From NCBI GenBank assembly GCA_011037195.1, contig JAAEAF010004391.1:1-64000 (forward strand): a stretch of DNA of 64,000 nt, written 5' to 3'. This document shows positions 44,076 through 54,917 of the stretch, piece after piece; the first letter of the stretch is position 1; each line of letters opens with the position of its first letter. The DNA is from Triatoma infestans (taxonomy: Eukaryota > Arthropoda > Insecta > Hemiptera > Reduviidae). The translations under genes were made by a program, and so were the position numbers. The notes under the pieces were generated by a model that did not search any database, was not told where the DNA came from, and worked only from the letters and a program-made list of their open reading frames with translations.

Positions 44076-44772
44076 AATCTGGTGTGAAACACTCACACAA
44101 CTTTCTCTTACATCAGTACTTAAAATTATAATTGACAAATTTTATAGTTTGTGTACCAAATTTGAATGAAATTCGTCAAAAACTAAAAAAAAAAAAAACT
44201 GTTCAGTAAAAGCGCACTTCGGTTTACTAATTTTCTTGAAACTCGCAATTTTGGCCATCTATTTATTTCTAATTAATTCTTTTTGGATGATAGAATGTAT
44301 ATCACTATGATGGCACTTTAGAGAAAAACATAACCCCACCCCTCCTCTAAAAGTGCCCTTAAATGAATTTTCCCCGAGAAATGTTTCAAATAAAAGTTGT
44401 AGCTCTTTGTGTGTATAGTTGATATACCAAGTTTGAAGAAAATCGTTGGAGCTACTTTTGAGAAAATCGCAAAAAACGTAAAAAAACAACTTGTAAAGTG
44501 GTACTTCCGGTTGAGGAATTTTGACAGATAACGTGGTGTCAGATCCCATGGTGATACCTAAACGGAATATCAAGTTCAACTTTCTAAGGTTTTTCGTTTT
44601 TCAGCTATGCTATTCACACACACACACACACTCACACATACAGACCATTTGCTAAAAACCACTTTTTTGGACTCAAGGGACCTCAAAATGGATATTTCCG
44701 GTGAAAACTCGATATCGAAAATTTGACACGGATTACAATTCTTCCTCTTACTAGGAGTAAGAGAAAGTTAAA
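44076..44772 (+). repeat. Family A repeat, tandem copy 2
   Basis: CTGGTGTGAAACACTCACAC start, one sub-unit, ACTTCCGGTTGAGG, CA tract at 44611-44636, and the perfect terminal hairpin CTCTTACTAGGAGTAAGAG. It is a good consensus-length copy (~690 bp). Confidence 0.87.
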
Positions 44773-44774
44773 AA

Positions 44775-45552
44775 AAAACTGATGGGAAAGACTCACTTGA
44801 CTTTTTCTTATACCACTTATTACTGTTTTATATATATATATATATATATATATTCTTTAGATTTCAAATTTCGCTCGCTTGTAAATATAATTTTACTTTG
44901 TATATTTATGAATATACAAGTTTGGGGGGGGGGAGGAGACGAGTGCTAATGTATCAATAGAGAGGCAGGTAGATTTCGATTACATTGTAGAGAGACACCA
45001 CTAATATTGAACAACCATCTACTTACTTACTTACTTACTTATTCTAGTCCTCTTATCTACCCGAAGAACCATCTAAAGATACATTTTTTACAGAAAACAT
45101 ATATAATAGAGATGAGTTTATAGACATTAACGAGAAAATATCCAAAAAAACAAAAAAAAAACTCCAAAAGCTAGCCTGCAAAGTCATACTTCCGGTTAAA
45201 CCGATTTTTTTCAAATTTAGTATTCCTGCAATGCTTCTAATATTACTGTTGACAGAACCATTTTGAAGTGGTACTTTAATGGAAAGTTTAATGTTACTGT
45301 TCCCTCAGAATTTCCCTCTCCAAAAAAAAAAAAAAAATTACATTTCCTCGGGGAAATGTTTCAAATTAAAATCATTAGATATTTATGTGTGGGAAGATAG
45401 TATTAAGAAGTTTAAAGAAAATTGCGAAAAACTGAAAAAAAAAAAAACATTCAAAAGGCGCACATCCATTGATGGATTCCGGCCCGAAATTTCGTATCAG
45501 ATGCAATGGTAGTACCTAAACAGAATACCACGTTTGAGCTTCTGGTGATTGA
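44775..45552 (+). repeat. Family A repeat, tandem copy 3, left part
   Basis: A worn start (CTGATGGGAAAGACTCACTT), then (TA)n at 44827-44852, a TTAC tandem at ~45022-45040, ACTTCCGGTTAAACC and 'agtacctaaacagaatacc'. It is interrupted by the hAT-like element at the point where the CA tract should begin and resumes at 47279-47405. Confidence 0.65.
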
Positions 45553-46034
45553 GACTGAGACAGAGTTGGGCAAAACGTAATTTCAATTACAATTACTTAC
45601 CAATCACTGTAATTTCAAATTGCAGAAGTACAATTACAATTGCATATAATTGTAATTGGTAATTGCAATTACTTTATGGATCATTGTAATTGTAAATGTG
45701 GTACACAATTACAATTATTGGTTGAGCTTAAGTAATTCAATTACCAATACAATTACATGTAATTGTAATTGTACTTCTGCAATTCCAAGTAATTTTAATG
45801 CAATTCCAAGTAATTGTAATTGGTAATTGCAATTATTAACGCCGAAATGGCACTAAAAAAAGTAATTAGATATTAGTCAACGGTAAAAAAAAAAGAAAGG
45901 TAAAAAGTCATATGGTAGGAAATATTTTTTATTTATTAAATTCTGACTCATAAGAAATAAATTTACTTATATTAACAATGTAATTTCTATGAGAAATATT
46001 TATTATTAAATAGTTCTTTTTTTTTTTTTAATTC

Positions 46035-46112
46035 CGGGCGCGTCAACATCTATGGTCATTGGCTCCCGTAGCCTTCTCAGTGCAGATGCCTTCTCCTTCT
46101 TAGGAGACTAAA
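46035..46112 (-). repeat. SINE body fragment (same family as 14.1 kb)
   Basis: 'gcgtcaacatctatggtcattggctcccg' and the T run before it match 14085-14150. The tRNA-like head is missing. Confidence 0.6.
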
Positions 46113-46707
46113 TTAAATTTAGAGGTCATCGAACCACCAATTGGATCTTTAGGAAACCTGGCCTTGTCTACGCTCAACAATGTCTTGGGTCAAAAAAATT
46201 CGATCACCCAATTATAATTAATCATTTGACAAAAAATTTCAAGCTTTTAACATTTTTTTTTTTTTTTTTGGTACAGTTTTTTTAATCTTCTTTGGTATAA
46301 AATTTGAGAGACTGAATTCTCTTGAAATTTTTGCCAATTATTAATGATAATTGGGAGATCAAATTTATTTAACCCAAGAGATTATTGAGTGGAAATGTGG
46401 CAGAGTTTACTTTTGTTCAATTAATCAATTTTCTTTTTGTATTTGTATTTGTAATTCTATTACTGCAACTACAAGTACATGTAATTGTAATTGAATTAAT
46501 GGTAATTGTAATTACAATTACATAGCGACAAGCAGTAATTGTAATTGAGAGCCTCAATTACAATTACAGTAACTGAAAGAAGTAATTGCAATTACTTAAA
46601 ACGATTACAGTAATTGTAATTGGATATTACAATTACTTCAGTGTAATTGTTCATTGAAACCAGCTATTTTTATATTTTGGACCATTCAACTGTTTTCCAA
46701 TTGAGAG

Positions 46708-47105
46708 TATAATGGGGTTGTTGAAGAGAGAAATTAGGTTTGATTAAATGAACGAGATATGAAGACGCTAATATAATGTAGCTAAGTTTTACACTAAGTG
46801 CACTGGACTTTATAATGAAAATGATAGAATGAATGGTGAGAGTAAAGATATGACACGATGCTATGTACAGTTGTATGGTTGTATCTGATAGATCCTTTAG
46901 ATAGGTTCCCACTGGGTTATATACACAGGTTCTCCCACTCTAGCCTGCCTCTCGTTCATTTAATCAAACCTAATTTCTCTCTTCAACAACCCCATTATAT
47001 TGGTGACAGCGGTGGGATGTACAGTAGTATGGTTGTATCTGATAGATCATTTAGATAGATTCCCACTGGCTTATATACACAGGTTCTCCCACTCTAGCCT
47101 GCCTA
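46708..47105 (+). repeat. LTR-like remnant with tRNA-Leu-type primer-binding site
   Basis: Two direct units beginning TGTACAGT.GTATGGTTG (near 46863 and 47018) share ~85 bases. Between them lies TGGTGACAGCGGTGGGA (47001-47017), the complement of the 3' end of a tRNA-Leu. The left unit ends ..CCCATTATAT before this site. A ~46-base inverted copy of the unit's end lies at 46710-46755. No coding sequence remains. Confidence 0.6.
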
Positions 47106-47278
47106 AGTCAGAGAGTAGTCTCTGTTAACCAGAGAGGACCTCTCTTCTCTCTACTGTGGTTGCATTTTCTTTGCTGTGGATGGGACCTATTACAAGAGTA
47201 TGTTCCAATTTTATTCATGTAATTCAAGGTGTAATTAAATACTCATGTAATTAATTACTGCCCAACTCTGGACAGAGA

Positions 47279-47405
47279 TAGAGTGAGTGTCACACACACA
47301 CATATGTACATACGCACACACACACACACCCATATATATATAAGTTTCGAAAATTTGATACGAACACATACTTCCCCTTTTCTGGGGAGTACGAGAAAGT
47401 AAAAT
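47279..47405 (+). repeat. Family A repeat, tandem copy 3, right part
   Basis: Resumes after the hAT-like insertion with the CA tract (47291-47330), 'tttcgaaaatttgatacga', and a diverged terminal hairpin that ends GTACGAGAAAGTAAAA. Confidence 0.7.
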
Positions 47406-48827
47406 AATTTATTTATCTCTGAATCGTTAGAAATATAAAGAAGATCTTTTATATTTTTTTCTCATTTCTTAAATAAATTTTCCAAGTACTTATTATTATT
47501 ATACTTAATAATGGGCGGCCAGAGGCCAGCGCAGGACCTAAGCCTTCGGGCACTCATCATTTATTTTCCCCCACGCACAAAAAAAAAAAATAAGAAAAAA
47601 AAGAAAATAAGAAATCTGCCTCAGAAATCTACCGGTCTCTGTCTACAAGTAGGTACTTGGTTCTGTAACAAGTGTAACCATTACATTCAAGAAAGAAGTG
47701 GAAAAATATCCTCTTTACAATTTATGTATGAAGATGAATTATCTAGAAAAATATTTGTAAAGTGTTCCTTTTTAAAATTCCTGTGTAAGGGAGAAGTAAG
47801 GATCACGTCACACAGTAGTCTCTACTTGTCTTGTGGAGAGACTAACTTACATCACGAAAGGGAATGTGAAAGGAATTTTTGAATAATTTTTGTTGGGCAA
47901 ATATTAGTGTGAAATATAATGGAGAATTTATTGTTTATATATTTAGAAAGAGCTTTTGGCCATTATCCTACAACAATTCTATTTGACAATCAACCTATAT
48001 ACCGGATACCCATATCTCTCTCTCTCTCTCTGTCTGTCTCTTCTCATTATGTAGATTACGTCGCTCCATTAGGTTACATAATGATTGTTTATCCCACTTT
48101 CTTTCAACAGTGTAACACAATGTCCATTCTATTCCAAATAAAATGCAATTTATACTGATAAGAATATTTTTTTTTCTAATAGTTAGTGAAATGGAAATAG
48201 ATTCTTTAAAATTGCATAATTTCTTTTTTGTAAGTCACTAGTTATAACCTCTTATCTGGAGTATTTTATTTTCTATACGATGGGATTACGTTGAATTTGA
48301 TCATGTTTATGTAAATAGGTATTGATTGTTTTACTTAGATAATGAATTAAATTTAAAACCAATAGTAATTAATTAACAGAGAGACACAAGATCGGAATAA
48401 TTGTATTTAAAACGTGTTTTATACAAACAGCAACTAACTGGATAGAATGAAATAAACTAGGATATAGAAGACTTAGATTATTCAGTTTGTGATATATTTT
48501 ACTGTTGACGTAATAATCACTTCTATTCAGTTTAAATCATTTACATATCACCATGTTATTTATACTACTATTCTGTGGAATAAATTGATATGACGAGGAG
48601 AGGAAGAGGTTTATACAAATCTGCTTTTGGTGCGTCATTTATTGTTACACAAATATTATTATTTTATCAATTCCATTGCATTTCAGCGTAATTACTAATT
48701 TTTGACAATAACAAAGCAAACTAACAACAAAACTTCCAAAAATTTAATTTTTTTTTTCAATTTAATAGCCACTAACAGGCCTTAAGTAATTAGGTGCATT
48801 ATGAGAACGACAATAAAAAAAAAAAAA
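47406..48827. other. No recognised gene
   Basis: A 123-codon forward frame at 47511-47882 contains a CNKC pair, but its first third is lysine-rich from an A run and I see no family. A CT microsatellite lies near 48015-48045. The rest is AT-rich. Confidence 0.4.
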
Positions 48828-49105
48828 ATCTGGTACGAAACACTCACACAACTTTCTCTTGCTGTAGTTTACGAAATTGTAATTGACAAATTTTTATGGT
48901 GAGTGTAACAAATTTAATGAAATTCGTCGATGTTTTTATGGAGAAAATTGCCAAAAATGAAAAAAAAAAAACAACTGTTCAGTAAAAATGGCACTTTCGG
49001 TTTAGTAAATTTTTTTTGAAACTCGAAACTTTGCCATGTACGAATCATTTATTTATGTCTGATTATTTTGTTTAGATGGTAGAATTGTATAATCAACTAA
49101 GTTAG
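48828..49105 (+). repeat. Family A repeat, left part (split by Family E element)
   Basis: CTGGTACGAAACACTCACAC start, then 'aattcgtcgatgtttttatgg' and GCACTTTCGGTTTAG, up to 'taatcaactaagttag'. It continues at 49859. Confidence 0.78.
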
Positions 49106-49114
49106 CACTTTAGC

Positions 49115-49849
49115 TCCGTAAGGGGTACTTGTTGTATGCAGTTACTTGGGGAGTAGCGGACCTCACGGGTTACCACAGCTCAAGGCTCCATGCACTTTAT
49201 CAGAACAGTACACAATACACTTAAACTACATACACTTTACACTTTACAGGACAAGGACAAACACAGTCTCCGTCCCTAGGTTAATTGCTGATGCAATAAA
49301 AAACCTCCCACCCAAATTATTCTAGATATGTGAATAAACACCCAAACGTGGCCTGTAAACACCATTATGTTAAATTATTGATGTAATATTAGGCATAAAC
49401 TAATAAAAAGTAAGGTAAAATAATCAACAAAGGAAGTGACTTTGCACATATAGATGCAATATAAGTTCACATAGTCGATGTAATTATTTTTGACAAACAT
49501 TTGCCATACATACATACATACACAAAAACATAACTTTACACAAATACTAATACTTAAACATAACTTTTACATAAATACAGAACTTAAACTGTTAATTAGC
49601 GAAAGCCAAGACAATTAAAGGATTAGCTCAGTGGCAGCGCGCCGGACTAGCAATGCGGAGGTCCCGGGTTCGAATCCAGCATGCTGCCCTTAAATTTTCT
49701 CTTCCTAGGAGCCTCTACAACTCACTGTCCGGTGATGTAGCTAGAGAACACTGCTTGGAGGCTGGCTGTGAATTGCAGAAGGCTCCGGGGGGCACAATAG
49801 ATCTTTCAGGTCGCAATCCAATAATCCCCTACAACAATCCACAATATAA
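49115..49849 (+). mobile_element. Family E element with internal tRNA-Ala-like segment
   Basis: Flanked by CACTTTAGC at 49106-49114 and 49850-49858, a 9-bp target duplication inside a Family A copy. It contains a tRNA-like segment at 49617-49690: A box TTAGCTCAGTGGC, anticodon loop CTAGCAA (AGC, Ala), and B box GGTTCGAATCC. D-stem and anticodon-stem mismatches argue against a working tRNA. The tRNA part lies ~500 bases from the left end, unlike an ordinary SINE. Confidence 0.75.
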
Positions 49850-49858
49850 CACTTTAGC

Positions 49859-50530
49859 GGAAGATATAATCCCACCCTCCCCCAAAGAAACCCTTTTAAA
49901 GAGAAATGTTTCAGATAAAGTTGTAGCTCTTTATATGTGTACTTCGCATTCTTAGTTTAAAGGAAATAGTTGGAGCTGTTTTAGTGAAAATAGCAGAAAA
50001 CTGAATAATATTATTTAGGAAACACGCACTTCCGGTCATCCGATTTTCTTCAAACTCGAAATTTCAACAACATATTTAATTCTAAGTAATATTATTTAGC
50101 TGACAGAATTGTGTAATAATCTGAAATAGCTCTTTGAAGAAAAAAAAAAGCTAACCCCCACCTCTCCCCCAAACTACTCTTAAATGAATTTTCCCAAAGA
50201 AATGTTTAAATAAAAAAAAAATGTAGCTCTTCATATGTATAGTTAATATTACACGTTTAAAGAAACTCGTTGGGGCTAGTTTTGAAAAAAAATCGCAAAA
50301 AAGGGGGGAGGGACATCCAATAAAGTGTTCAGGGACGAATTATGTCAGATAACTTAACAGATACTGTCAGAATCCCCCCAGAAGGGTAATACTTAAACAA
50401 AATATTAAGTTTGAACTGCCTGCAATTTTTCATTTATGAGCTATGCTATTCACATTCGTACACACAAACACAAAACAGACCATTTTTCCAAATTCCACTT
50501 TTTCGGATTCGCGTTACTTATCCAGCGTGC
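49859..50530 (+). repeat. Family A repeat, right part
   Basis: Continues 48828-49105 with 'aatcccaccctccccc', GCACTTCCGGTCATCCG, 'ctatgctattcacat' and a CA tract near 50459-50478. The terminal hairpin is lost. Confidence 0.75.
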
Positions 50531-51198
50531 TCCCACGGAGCTAATCCCTTCCCATGCTAATAGTTATATTGAAGTTGAAAAATAATTAGAAAAATAGAAT
50601 AGAAGTAAAAATAGTTCAATTAATGTTTATAAATTACATCTAATAGTTGAGTAATTTAATCCGAGTACTAACTATAAGTTTTGTTCAGATAATTTGCCCG
50701 TCACACTCGTTTACTTTTGAGCGAATATAAATATTTTACAAATTAGAAATTCAAATTTTCTAGACAACACCCTTGGTCCTTTGAGAAAAATACCTTTTTT
50801 TTTGGATAAAATTGACTCTTTACTGAACTGATAGAATGGTGACCAAATTAGATCATTGTGTACTTTTGTGAAGTCTCTTGTCTGATTAGAAAAAAAATTG
50901 ATTTTAAAAACACTAAATACCACTCAAATCTAAGTAAAATAAAATTGAAATTAAAATTACATTGATATTTGTAAATAAATGAATTATTTTTACTTCTTAT
51001 TTGTATTATGTTTAATATTTAAAAACTCTCATTTTGTCTATGTCTATATAAATTTTTGTAGTAGCAGTTCACTATTCTCTTTATGGGAAGGTGTATTTTG
51101 TAATTGGAGCTCTTGCTTCATAAAATTTGTAATTTAAAAAAACAAAAATATAAGTGTCTTCAATACTGATTAATATTAATATTGATAATTATCATTAA
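50531..51198. other. No recognised gene
   Basis: AT-rich; the reverse frame 50711-50923 has no recognisable feature. Confidence 0.4.
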
Positions 51199-51203
51199 TT
51201 AAT

Positions 51204-51869
51204 TGTAACAGCAACCAAAGAGAAGCTCAGCAACCAAAGAGAGCAAAGAGAAGCTCAACCACTCTCTCGGACTGGAGTGGGAGAAGCTGTATAAATATAG
51301 CGACGGACAGTCCATAAAAAAGACAGTAAAATCAGTTCAGTACATCCAATCGCTATGTGTCATTCTCATACCACTCTACCTGAAACATTTCTCTATTGTA
51401 AAGTCCAGGCAGTCTGTGTCTTATTTATTAATATATTAGTTAACCAGTTTTAACCAAGTCTTCTTCTTATATCATCAATCAGACCTAAATTCTCTCCACC
51501 TAACACATCCATTATATTGTGCATGATGTAACAGCAACCAAAGAGAAGCTTTGTAACCAAAGAGAGCAAAGAGAAGCTCAACCACTCTCTCGGACTGGAG
51601 TGGGAGGAGCTGTATAAATATAGCGACGGACAGTCCATAAAAGAGACAGTTAAAATCAGCTCAGTACATCCAATCGCTACGTGTCATTCTCATACCACTC
51701 TACCTGAAACATTTCTCTATTGTAAAGTCCAGGCAGTCTGTGTCTATTTATTAAAATATTAGTTAACCAGTGTTAACCAAGTCTTCTTCTTAACTAATCA
51801 ACCAGACCTAAATTCTCTCCACCTAACACATCCATTATATTGCTGAGCTTCTCTTTGGTTGCTATTACA
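51204..51869 (+). mobile_element. Dimeric LTR-like element with target duplication
   Basis: Two direct units begin TGTAACAGCAACCAAAGAGA at 51204 and 51527 (spacing 323), each with a TATAAATATA box and ending ..CATCCATTATATTG. A 29-base inverted copy of the unit start closes the element (51841-51869, ..GCTATTACA). The flanks TTAAT at 51199-51203 and 51870-51874 are identical, a 5-bp target duplication typical of LTR elements. TG..CA ends are present. No internal coding region remains. Confidence 0.75.
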
Positions 51870-51939
51870 TTAATTAATAAATATTAATTAATATAATAAT
51901 TGTATAATAATAATAATTTAATTTTTTTTTTCTTTTTAA

Positions 51940-52440
51940 GAAGGGGGAAAGGCTAGTGCTCATCAGGAGAGATACTCTATATCAACTGATGTGTGGGACT
52001 TTCACCCACTAAAAACCCCCTCCTCCACAGGCATAAGTCCACCCCGGAACTGCCATTAGCATTACTTCGGAGTGGTGCCTCGTATATATGCACACCCTGT
52101 GAATACACAACAATTCCCTAGTCCGTCTCAGTGGCGATCCAGCTCTCGCTTCTTAGCTAACAGCACATGTCTAACGTAGTAGGAAATTTCTTTCCACGAT
52201 CTCTCGGTAGCCATCATTTTATCTACAATGCTGTCTGGTGAAAGTAGGCCGACCCTCTTCTGTATGTTCCTCCTATCATTTTCCCATCTCGCGCACTCGA
52301 AAAAAGTGTGATATACATCATCATTATTCGAGTCCCCGAAAATGCAGGCCGGTGTTGTCCTCTTGCCCATTCTATACAGATATGAGGCGAAGTATCCATG
52401 GCCAGTAAGAAGTTCGGTCAGGTAATAATCTACGTTTCTG
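51940..52440 (-). pseudogene. LINE C-terminal fragment (R1/I-like)
   Basis: The reverse frame 52128-52370 and its upstream text show LTGHGYFASYLYRMGK, then a CIFGDSNNDDVYHTFFECARW segment, which matches the usual 'C..C....D..H.FF.C..W' tail of R1-like LINEs with the second cysteine lost. No RT core is present. The sequence on the right changes abruptly near 52440. Confidence 0.65.
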
Positions 52441-52688
52441 CATAGATTAGAAACGTATCACTTTTATTTGAAACATTTTTCTGAAAAAATAAAAATGGAT
52501 TTTAGTTAATTTAAATTTAAATTTGTAAAAGTTCTGTTGGTTTTTGATATAGAGCGCGCCATATAAAGCTGTTCAGGTATATAAGTAAAATAACCATTTT
52601 TATGGCCAACCCACCTTAAACATTGTAAACAATGCAATTTTAAAGTTAATTTCTTAATTAAATTGTATTGTATAGAGAAGAGAAAGTC

Positions 52689-52951
52689 CTCACGCGTTGG
52701 TCTAGTGGCTAGAGCACTCGCCTTGCAGTGCAAGAATTCAGGGTTTGATTCCCGTGAAGGCAAATCGATGTTGACCCAGCATCGTGATAAAAAGCGGGAA
52801 GCTACATTTAGTAGCACCCTAGGTAACGAAGGTCGGAACTAAACGGCCTGGGAACTGTAGCGTGCTTACCACATGGCCTCCTATTCAAATCGCCGTCTGG
52901 CAAGCCTTAGCCCTTCATTGGCTGTAGCGCTATAGGTTCTTTTTTCTTATA
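52689..52951 (+). mobile_element. tRNA-derived SINE with 18-bp target duplication
   Basis: Flanked by identical TATAGAGAAGAGAAAGTC at 52671-52688 and 52952-52969. The head has an A box (TGGTCTAGTGGCT, 52698-52710) and a B box (GGGTTTGATTCCC, 52741-52753), followed by a ~170-base body and a T-rich end (GTTCTTTTTTCTTATA). Transcription by RNA polymerase III and mobilisation by a LINE are expected for this class. The clean duplication shows a recent insertion, near a Family A end fragment. Confidence 0.88.
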
Positions 52952-53059
52952 TATAGAGAAGAGAAAGTCGTGTGAGTGTTTCACACCATATTTTTTTTTT
53001 TAATTCTCTAAACTCACATTGAATTGTTGTATAATTTCGAACCTAATATGATGAATGTT

Positions 53060-53969
53060 GTGGTGGTTGGTTCCGCAGAGCTGGAAAGCATCAGAGACAT
53101 TTTCCGTGGTAGCCTGCTTCATTTTGTGGTCATCGACCGGTTTCGGGCGTTCGCCCATCTTCAGGATGCGTTTTTCAGACAGTGTGCCACACAGACTCGT
53201 ACAGAGACTTAGTTTCACACTAACTGAGGTGTATTTTTAAAATACTAAACTCTTAAACTAGGTAAAGGGATGTGGCCAGATGGGTGGGAAAACACGTGTT
53301 TGGGTTGTTAAAGGGCAAATTCTTTTCTTACAGTGGACGCGGGGGTCTAATCTTTAAACTCTGTTGTTGGAGGGAGACTTACTTCACAATTAACTAACCA
53401 AAATATTAAGAATATACAAAAAATAAAAAATAAGATACACAAAATAAATCTAAATAAAATTAAACAACGATTAAACTAACATTTTAAAATTCATTCATTC
53501 GTTTAAAACTGAACGATTTTTTTATATAATTAAGTTAAGTTTTCCAGTTCCAAAGAATTAAGAAATTCCAGTCATTCTTTCACTTTTTCACGCAACAATT
53601 TAGTGTATCTTATTTTTTATTTTTTATTTTTTGTATATTCTTAATATTTTGGTTAGTTAATTGTGAAGTAAGTCTCCCTCCAACAACAGAGATTTAAAGA
53701 TTAGACCCCCGCGTCCACTGTAAGAAAAGAATTTGCCCTTTAACAACCCAAACACGTGTTTTCCCACCCATCTGGCCACATCCCTTACCTAGTTTAAGAG
53801 TTTAGTTTTAAATACAGTTAAAAACACCAGTCAGTGTGTAAAAACTAAGTTGCTCTGTGCAAGTCTGTGTTGTCACACTATCTGAAAAACGCATCCTGAA
53901 GATGGGCGAACGCCCGAAACCGGTCGATGACCGCAAAATGAAGCAGGCTACCACGGAAAATGTTTCTGA
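53060..53969. repeat. Family B foldback element, long-arm copy with target duplication
   Basis: Arms of ~380 bases (53060-~53441 and ~53600-53969) are inverted copies and include 'gatgtggccagatgggtgggaaaacacgtg' and 'gtggacgcgggggtct'. The flanks TAATATGATGAATGTT at 53044-53059 and 53970-53985 are identical (16 bp). The left end starts GTGGTGGTTGGTTCCGC and the right end stops ~27 bases short, as in the other copies. Hammerhead-like cores lie at 53129-53170 (reverse) and 53890-53932 (forward). The spacer (~160 bp) is AT-rich and non-coding. Confidence 0.88.
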
Positions 53970-53985
53970 TAATATGATGAATGTT

Positions 53986-54915
53986 TGACAAAATACTTAC
54001 TTTCTTCACTCAAAGAATTCTACAGTATTTAAATTTAACCCCTTAATGGCTCGAGCACTTATATTACATGATATTTGCTTTAATTGTTATTCACTATCAG
54101 TCATGCAATTATTATAGCGAAAAACCCAGACAGGTGACCTTTAACAGGTCAGCGCGATAAGATACGCTTGGGAGAGTTATCTCGTACCAAGCCACCAGAA
54201 CATAGAAATTCACCCAGCATTGACAATGAATCACTTTCATACCAAGTTTTCCTCATAGAAACCGCAACAAAATATACCGAATCCTTAGTAATTTGTGTAG
54301 GTAGGCTAAAATAGAATAGCCACAGTTTTGGTTAGTGCAAGTTTTTTTAACTTTCTCCTACTGCTAAGAAAGACTGACAAATGTGTCTGACAATTAAAAT
54401 TGAAATTTTATTCGAAGAAGCATGTTGTTTTTTTGTTGGTTCTGACCAGTTCCTTGTTCTCATCCATGATCAGAGTCAGTAATGTGAGTTTGTGTAGAGA
54501 GTTGGCTTCAACTTTATGTTTTTGTTACGCACTACACTTGTTGATTGCTTGTATGGAGAAGGTTTATAGTGGTATCTGTGCAAGTGATGAATAGTGGAAA
54601 TATTAAGAGTAAAAATGATGAAATCAAATATTTTATTTTAACAATCAATCAGTAACAGAAACATGACAGAAAATTAATTTAAAGTCGCCTTGAAGTTTTT
54701 TTCTCTCAACAAGAACTTGATTATCATTATACTCTGGTTTAGAAAAAAAGAAAACGGATTCATCCTACAAAGGATAAAAATAGAAAGTATAAAAACCATT
54801 CAATAAAGTTGTATTCTGGTTGACTGGTTTCAATTGAAACTTTATTATCACATGCGGTGCACATATGGGCCAGAAATCCCAAAACTAACTGATCAAAAAT
54901 CTGAAATTAAACCAC
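53986..54915. other. No recognised gene
   Basis: AT-rich; a 64-codon frame at 54400-54594 has a hydrophobic start but no known domain. Confidence 0.4.
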
Positions 54916-54917
54916 GA

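Larger units (their letters stand above)
45561..47270. mobile_element. hAT-like non-autonomous element with AATTAC-type arrays
   Basis: Terminal inverted repeats CAGAGTTGGGCA (45561-45572) and TGCCCAACTCTG (47259-47270) are perfect 12-mers. The flanks GACTGAGA (45553-45560) and GACAGAGA (47271-47278) are 7/8 matched, as expected for the 8-bp duplication of hAT elements. The interior at 45575-45850 and 46430-46650 is a mosaic of GTAATTGTAATT/AATTACAATTAC. No transposase is seen, so it depends on one in trans. A SINE fragment and an LTR-like remnant lie inside. Confidence 0.8.

Noticed and set aside
45575..46650. CRISPR-like array or satellite in the AATTAC repeats
   Set aside because: There are no uniform repeat and spacer lengths, the sequence is eukaryotic, and the arrays lie within hAT-type terminal repeats with a target duplication.
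47511..47882. Host exon with a CNKC zinc motif
   Set aside because: One CxxC only, a lysine run caused by poly-A, no splice or neighbour support, and no recognised family.
49617..49690. Functional tRNA-Ala(AGC) gene
   Set aside because: The D stem and anticodon stem contain mismatches, and the segment is part of a dispersed element with a second, deleted copy at 42112-42170.
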